Shown: in pieces, positions 6,429-9,607 of the stretch
How the letters are laid out: every line of letters begins with the position of its first letter
How positions within the stretch are numbered: the first letter of the stretch is position 1
Assembly (NCBI GenBank): GCA_027051315.1
Contig: JALTZE010000263.1
Location: forward strand, 1 to 9,607
Source: Micavibrio sp.
Lineage (GTDB): Bacteria > Pseudomonadota > Alphaproteobacteria > Micavibrionales > Micavibrionaceae
DNA length: 9,607 nucleotides
Direction: 5' to 3'
Notes under the pieces: generated by a model
Database searches by the model: none
What the model was told of the DNA's origin: nothing
Seen by the model: the letters and a program-made list of their open reading frames with translations, nothing else
Program-made: the position numbers and the translations under genes

Positions 6429-7793
6429 ATGGAACAAGCACAACATGTGTCTGACGTTATATTCGGATGGAACCCGATGATAACTGCTGCAACAGTATTA
6501 TTTTTTGTATATGTATTTATTATATCAGAACGCCTTAACCAATCTATCATAGCTCTAATCGGTGCTTCAGCTATGATATATCTTGGTATCCTTAACCAAG
6601 AAATGGCAATTGAAGGTATAGATTTTAACACAATATTCCTTCTTATCGGTATGATGATAATAGTAGGAATAATGAAAAATTCTGGAGTTTTCCAATTTGT
6701 CGCTATTATGTCCGCAAAAACAGTAAAAGCAAATCCAAGAGCTTTATTGGTTGTTCTTGCATGGATAACAGCATTCTTTTCAGCCATGTTGGATAATGTA
6801 ACAACTGTAATGTTGATTGTTCCTATAACTCTTTTGTTAACAGAGCAGTTAAAGTTAAAACCATATCCATTCTTGGTTGCCTTGATATTTGCATCAAATG
6901 TAGGTGGTACAGCAACTCTAATTGGTGACCCACCAAATATTCTTATTGGTTCTGCTGTTGGTCTTGGTTTTATGGATTTTGTTGAAAATGTTGGACCTCC
7001 TGCATTGATAATAATGATATTCCTTACTGTATTCTTTGACCTTATTTGGGGCAGAAAAATGAAAACAACCCTAAAAGCACGTGCTCATCTTCTTAGATAT
7101 GACCCATATGAAGCATTAGTAGATCGTGAGCTTTTATATAAATCACTATTTGTACTTTTTGCCGTAATATTCGGATTTATAGTAGGGCACTCGCACGGAT
7201 TTGAACCAGGTACAGTTGCTCTTTCAGGGGGCGCATTATTAATGCTTCTTGATTGTATCAAATTCCGCCGTAAAAAAGTTTATTGGCTCAAAACAGGTAA
7301 ACAAACTCATAATGTTGAACATACATTCAAAGAAGTTGAATGGGATACTATATTCTTCTTCATGGGATTATTTATTATTGTTACAGGTGTTGAAAAATCT
7401 GGACTATTAGCTGTTTTAGCTCAAGAAGTTCTTAAACTTACAGAAGGGGACTTAACCAATACAAGCATGCTTATATTGTGGGTTTCAACGATATGTTCCG
7501 CCTTCATCAATAATATACCTTTTGTTGCTACTTTGATTCCTATGATTCAAAATATGGCAGATGTTTTTGGTGGTGCGGATAAACTTGAACCAATATGGTG
7601 GAGCTTATCACTTGGTGCATGTCTTGGTGGTAACGGTACATTGGTCGGGGCAAGTGCTAACGTTATGGTCGCTGCATATGCATCAAGGGCAGGGGAGCCT
7701 ATATCCTTTGTTAAATTTATGTATCTTGCATTTCCATTAACATTGGTTATAGTTGGCATATCAACTATCTATGCATATTACGTATATTTGTAG
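6429..7793 (+). CDS. Ion transporter superfamily permease (ArsB/NhaD/P-protein type)
   Basis: This 454-residue inner-membrane permease belongs to the ion-transporter superfamily that includes ArsB, NhaD, CitM and the human P protein (OCA2). It has roughly 11-12 hydrophobic segments in two related halves. Each half shows the family landmarks: a helix break with L-D122-N123-V-T-T followed by G159-G-T-A-T-L-I-G-D-P-P-N170 in the first, and I-N361-N362-I-P followed by G400-G-N-G-T-L-V-G-A-S-A-N411 in the second. These repeats form the substrate and Na+ sites in structurally known relatives. The soluble loop near residues 280-310 lies between the halves. The ion cannot be read from sequence; Na+/H+ exchange or an oxyanion/dicarboxylate are all possible. 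GAGAG at 6416-6420 serves as ribosome site. The DUF192 gene follows, with its ribosome site overlapping this stop. Confidence 0.87.
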   Translation: MEQAQHVSDVIFGWNPMITAATVLFFVYVFIISERLNQSIIALIGASAMIYLGILNQEMAIEGIDFNTIFLLIGMMIIVGIMKNSGVFQFVAIMSAKTVKANPRALLVVLAWITAFFSAMLDNVTTVMLIVPITLLLTEQLKLKPYPFLVALIFASNVGGTATLIGDPPNILIGSAVGLGFMDFVENVGPPALIIMIFLTVFFDLIWGRKMKTTLKARAHLLRYDPYEALVDRELLYKSLFVLFAVIFGFIVGHSHGFEPGTVALSGGALLMLLDCIKFRRKKVYWLKTGKQTHNVEHTFKEVEWDTIFFFMGLFIIVTGVEKSGLLAVLAQEVLKLTEGDLTNTSMLILWVSTICSAFINNIPFVATLIPMIQNMADVFGGADKLEPIWWSLSLGACLGGNGTLVGASANVMVAAYASRAGEPISFVKFMYLAFPLTLVIVGISTIYAYYVYL

Positions 7794-7805
7794 GAGAAAT
7801 TAATT

Positions 7806-8267
7806 ATGCGCAAAATATTAAGCGCAATATTAATAATCACTTTAACTATCCCCCTCGCAGCCTGCGGCGGGGATAGTGATTCTAGTAAGACACTTATTAT
7901 AGAAAGCAAAAACGGACAAAAACACATATTTAATATAGATATCGCCGCAGACTCTGAATCTAGAATAAGAGGATTAATGTTTGTTGAGGATATGCCAAAA
8001 GATAAAGGCATGCTTTTTGTTTACCCTTCTGAAATGGAAGCATCATTTTGGATGAAAAATACTTTAATCCCCCTTGATATAATTTTCATTAAATCAGATG
8101 GAACAATTAACCATATTTATCATATGGCTATGCCATTAGATGAAACATCAATATCATCACAAGGAACAGTAAAAGCCGCATTAGAAATTAATGGAGGTTT
8201 AGCAGCAAAACTGGGCATAAAAACAGGCGATAAGGTAATTCATTCAATATTTTTATCAGACAAATAA
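7806..8267 (+). CDS. DUF192 family lipoprotein
   Basis: This 153-residue protein begins with a lipoprotein signal (MRKILSAILIITLTIPLAAC): two basic residues, a hydrophobic core and the lipobox L-A-A-C20. Cys20 would be lipidated, and Gly at +2 is compatible with the outer membrane. The rest is one DUF192 domain, with R55-G-L-M, G68-M-L-F, F81-W-M-K-N-T, P89-L-D and the closing ALEINGGLAAKLGIKTGDKV. The family's function is not established to my knowledge. AGGAGA at 7792-7797 overlaps the stop of the permease and lies 8 bases before ATG, so the two genes are co-transcribed and probably coupled. A GC-rich hairpin sits inside the signal-peptide codons. Translation ends just before a terminator shared with the opposing tRNA gene. 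Confidence 0.92.
   Translation: MRKILSAILIITLTIPLAACGGDSDSSKTLIIESKNGQKHIFNIDIAADSESRIRGLMFVEDMPKDKGMLFVYPSEMEASFWMKNTLIPLDIIFIKSDGTINHIYHMAMPLDETSISSQGTVKAALEINGGLAAKLGIKTGDKVIHSIFLSDK
7846..7876 (+). other. GC-rich hairpin inside the lipoprotein signal-peptide codons
   Basis: CTATCCCC pairs with GGGGATAG, and the interior continues with T-G, C-G, G-C, C-G and A-T pairs around a GCC loop; there is one C-C mismatch. Flanking AATCA (7834-7838) and TGATT (7877-7881) can extend the stem after a 7-base bulge. It encodes about residues 14-24, including the lipobox cysteine. It is strikingly GC-rich for this DNA, but no function is shown. Confidence 0.6.
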
Positions 8268-8271
8268 AAAA

Positions 8272-8287
8272 CCACCTTTTAAGGTGG
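8272..8287. terminator. Bidirectional terminator between DUF192 gene and tRNA-Pro
   Basis: CCACCTTTTAAGGTGG is a self-complementary stem with a short loop. On the minus strand it is followed by TTTTTT, making it a good terminator for the tRNA. On the plus strand CTTT follows, so it is weaker for the permease-DUF192 operon. Confidence 0.8.
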
Positions 8288-8296
8288 CTTTAAAAA

Positions 8297-8373
8297 TGGT
8301 CGGAGTGGAGAGATTCGAACTCCCGACCCTCTGTTCCCAAAACAGATGCGCTACCAGGCTGCGCTACACTCCG
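8297..8373 (-). tRNA. tRNA-Pro (anticodon UGG)
   Basis: The minus strand folds as a complete 77-base cloverleaf. The acceptor stem CGGAGTG (5' end at 8373) pairs with CACTCCG, the anticodon stem TCTGT/ACAGA encloses loop TTTGGGA with anticodon TGG, and the T arm carries GTTCGAATC. The 3' CCA is encoded (8299-8297) after discriminator A. UGG can read all or most proline codons. The gene lies opposite to its neighbours and appears to have its own promoter and terminator. Confidence 0.97.
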
Positions 8374-8388
8374 TCATTGATGGAGCTA

Positions 8389-8417
8389 TAGATACATTAA
8401 TATATTCTAAATCGCAA
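8389..8417 (-). promoter_or_regulatory. Candidate promoter of tRNA-Pro
   Basis: On the minus strand TTGCGA (8417-8412) and TATCTA (8394-8389) are spaced by exactly 17 bases. They lie 15 bases upstream of the mature tRNA 5' end, a sensible distance for a stable-RNA promoter. Confidence 0.5.
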
Positions 8418-8436
8418 GAACTTTTTTACGGTTATT

Positions 8437-8442
8437 TATAAT
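8437..8442 (+). promoter_or_regulatory. Candidate -10 box for the NDUFS4-like gene
   Basis: A perfect TATAAT lies 56 bases before the ATG at 8499. No convincing -35 is seen at 16-18 bases upstream, so support is partial. Confidence 0.35.
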
Positions 8443-8466
8443 GACTATATCTAAAAATAGATGTAA

Positions 8467-8484
8467 AATATTCTCTGGAATATT
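8467..8484 (+). other. Hairpin just upstream of the NDUFS4-like ribosome site
   Basis: AATATTC (8467-8473) pairs perfectly with GAATATT (8478-8484) around TCTG. The ribosome site AGAGG (8487-8491) begins two bases after the stem. It could affect leader stability or ribosome access; AT-rich stems of this size also arise by chance. Confidence 0.45.
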
Positions 8485-8498
8485 AAAGAGGTATTATC

Positions 8499-8777
8499 AT
8501 GCAGGTAAGAATTTTTAAACCATCAAAATCAGCAATGCAATCAGGTAGAGCAAATACCAATAAATGGGTATTGGAATATGAAACAATCAGCCAAAGAAAA
8601 CCTAATAATATAATGGGGTGGACAGAATCAGGAGATACGCTAAATCAGGTAAAAATAAAATTTAACTCAAAAGATAGCGCTATAAGATTTTCTGAAAAAA
8701 GAGGATGGGATTATATAATATCTCCCCCCCATGAAAGAAAAATTATTCCTAAAAACTACTCAGATAACTTCAAGTAA
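8499..8777 (+). CDS. Complex I accessory subunit, NDUFS4/ETC_C1 family
   Basis: This 92-residue protein matches the electron-transport-chain complex I conserved region known from mitochondrial NDUFS4 (18 kDa/AQDQ subunit) and from alphaproteobacteria. Visible landmarks are RIFKPSKSAMQSGRA near the start, K22-W23-V-L-E, M39-G-W-T-E-S-G-D-T-L-N-Q-V and the closing FSEKRGWDYII. It would sit on the peripheral arm near the NADH-oxidising module and aid complex assembly or stability. The length is usual for bacterial members, which lack the mitochondrial presequence. AGAGG lies 7 bases before ATG. No other nuo genes are in view, so it is separate from the main operon here, as I expect for this accessory subunit. 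Its last 8 bases overlap the end of the opposing carbonic anhydrase gene. Confidence 0.93.
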   Translation: MQVRIFKPSKSAMQSGRANTNKWVLEYETISQRKPNNIMGWTESGDTLNQVKIKFNSKDSAIRFSEKRGWDYIISPPHERKIIPKNYSDNFK

Positions 8778-9396
8778 TATCACATAGTTCTGCTGCTTCT
8801 TTAGCTGAGCTTACACAACAATTAAGGTCTTTTAATTGCCCATTCTTAAGCTCATATATCCAACCATGCACAGATAGCTCATTCCCATTCTTCCAAGCAT
8901 TTTGTACAATAGTAGTATTACAAACATTTTTTACTTGTTCTTTTACATTTGTTTCACATAGCCAGTTAAATTTTTCATTTTCTTCTACCTTACTCATATC
9001 ATTTAAATTGAAACGAATGACATCTTTTATATGGCGAAGCCAGTTATCAATAAGCCCATGTTCATTATTCTCCATAGCAGCCTTAATCCCGCCACAACCA
9101 TAATGCCCACAAACAATGATGTGTTTCACTTTTAACACTTCTACAGCATATTGAATAACCGAAAGACAATTAAGGTCGGTATGAACAACAACATTTGCAA
9201 TATTACGATGTACAAAAACCTCACCAGGTGCAAGATTGATAATCTCATTTGCAGGAACTCTACTATCTGAACAACCAATCCATAAATATTCAGGAGCTTG
9301 AAGCTTGGATAATTTTATAAAAAAATCAGGGTCTTCCTTTTTAATTTTTTCTGCCCATTCAACATTATTATCAAATAAGAATTTTAATTTTTTCAT
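8770..9396 (-). CDS. can: Beta-class carbonic anhydrase
   Basis: This 208-residue cytoplasmic zinc enzyme interconverts CO2 and bicarbonate. Zinc ligands are C42, H98 and C101 in G-C-S-D-S-R-V-P and C-G-H-Y-G-C-G-G, with the catalytic pair D44-R46. The numbering equals that of E. coli Can. Residues W39, R64 and Y181 are also present; in the H. influenzae enzyme these form the non-catalytic bicarbonate site, so this is likely the allosteric type II form, locked when bicarbonate is low. It is slightly shorter than E. coli Can (220) at the C-terminus. ATG at 9396 has GGGAA upstream at somewhat long spacing. The gene ends in TGA inside the last codons of the convergent NDUFS4-like gene, with no terminator of its own visible. 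A promoter and a dyad lie upstream. Confidence 0.95.
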   Translation of the reverse strand: MKKLKFLFDNNVEWAEKIKKEDPDFFIKLSKLQAPEYLWIGCSDSRVPANEIINLAPGEVFVHRNIANVVVHTDLNCLSVIQYAVEVLKVKHIIVCGHYGCGGIKAAMENNEHGLIDNWLRHIKDVIRFNLNDMSKVEENEKFNWLCETNVKEQVKNVCNTTIVQNAWKNGNELSVHGWIYELKNGQLKDLNCCVSSAKEAAELCDIT

Positions 9397-9414
9397 ATTA
9401 ACTATATTCCCATT

Positions 9415-9432
9415 GTTACTAGCAGAAGTAAC
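9415..9432. promoter_or_regulatory. Operator-like dyad upstream of the carbonic anhydrase gene
   Basis: GTTACT (9415-9420) and AGTAAC (9427-9432) form a perfect 6-bp inverted repeat with a 6-base centre, overlapping the candidate -10 box and the expected transcription start. This position suits repressor binding, but no regulator is known. Confidence 0.4.
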
Positions 9433-9459
9433 TATAATTGAAAAGAATAAGAGCGTCCA
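9431..9459 (-). promoter_or_regulatory. Candidate promoter of the carbonic anhydrase gene
   Basis: On the minus strand TGGACG (9459-9454) and TATAGT (9436-9431) are separated by 17 bases, with a predicted start about 28 bases before the ATG. The -35 matches 4 of 6 consensus bases. Confidence 0.4.
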
Positions 9460-9566
9460 TGAAAATAGGTTAAGAAAACAGGTTAAAAATAATAGTAATT
9501 AAGAAATAAAATGCTTGAAATTTAAAAGAAAAAAGGGCATGTTAGCGACAATTCAGATAAAGAGCA

Positions 9567-9607
9567 GACTCCGTAGCTCAACTGGATAGAGCAACTGCCT
9601 TCTAAGC
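9567..9607 (+). tRNA. tRNA-Arg (anticodon UCU), 5' part only
   Basis: The first 41 bases of a tRNA run into the right edge: acceptor 5' strand GACTCCG, then TA, D arm GCTC...GAGC, and anticodon arm ACTGC with loop CTTCTAA giving anticodon TCT (reads AGA/AGG). AGA is used often by the genes in this window. The 3' half lies outside the window. Confidence 0.9.

Noticed and set aside
7806..7824. GCGC...GCGC repeat at the start of the DUF192 gene
   Set aside because: The 4-base arms are too short and are explained by the Arg-Lys-Ile and Ser-Ala codons.
9305..9502. Plus-strand small hydrophobic open frame (65 codons) opposite the carbonic anhydrase start
   Set aside because: The first half is antisense to carbonic anhydrase; there is no clear ribosome site, and the hydrophobic stretch comes from AT-rich non-coding DNA.
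9515..9545. TTGAAA (9515-9520) as a promoter for tRNA-Arg
   Set aside because: No acceptable -10 box is found 16-18 bases downstream; the nearest weak match needs a 19-base spacer.
1..9607. Defence system, mobile element, CRISPR array or biosynthetic cluster
   Set aside because: No repeats-and-spacers, transposase, integrase, nuclease, toxin or large synthase is encoded; the genes are mostly recognised chromosomal families.

Overview
The window is AT-rich bacterial DNA that reads as a chromosomal segment of an alphaproteobacterium. Three genes support this: a class IIA HAD protein of the type I recall from alphaproteobacteria, with a D-T-W-G-V motif; a 92-residue complex I subunit of the NDUFS4 (18 kDa/AQDQ) family, found in alphaproteobacteria and mitochondria; and a coiled-coil protein whose C-terminal domain I remember from alphaproteobacterial genomes. 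I cannot name a genus. No insertion sequence, prophage, CRISPR array or toxin-antitoxin pair is visible.

Layout. (1) Positions 1-1070: a fragment of a leftward TPR-like gene runs off the left edge. It faces away from a rightward coiled-coil gene, and a 16-base T tract lies between them. Neither gene has a normal in-frame start. The coiled-coil gene ends at a good intrinsic terminator. (2) 1108-3152: a HAD phosphatase-like gene converges on a patatin/RssA-type lipase gene. (3) 3179-5767: divergent from the lipase is an MsbA-type ABC exporter, followed with no spacer (TAAATG) by a membrane-anchored alpha/beta hydrolase. (4) 5824-6385: a two-CBS-domain protein closed by a hairpin. (5) 6429-8287: an ion-transporter-superfamily permease (ArsB/NhaD/P-protein type), coupled to a DUF192 lipoprotein. 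(6) 8272-8417: tRNA-Pro(UGG) on the minus strand with its own promoter and a terminator shared with the lipoprotein gene. (7) 8467-9459: the NDUFS4-like gene and a beta-carbonic anhydrase converge and overlap by 8 bases. (8) From 9567, the first 41 bases of tRNA-Arg(UCU) run into the right edge.

Functionally this is mostly housekeeping: envelope lipid handling (patatin lipase, MsbA-like exporter, membrane hydrolase), ion transport (permease with a possible CBS regulator), respiration (complex I accessory subunit), CO2/bicarbonate conversion and two tRNAs. I see no convincing new defence or mobile system. The points most worth a second look are the broken-looking gene starts around the homopolymer at the left end, the lipase/exporter/hydrolase cluster, the CBS-permease pairing, and several hairpins and dyads at gene starts.
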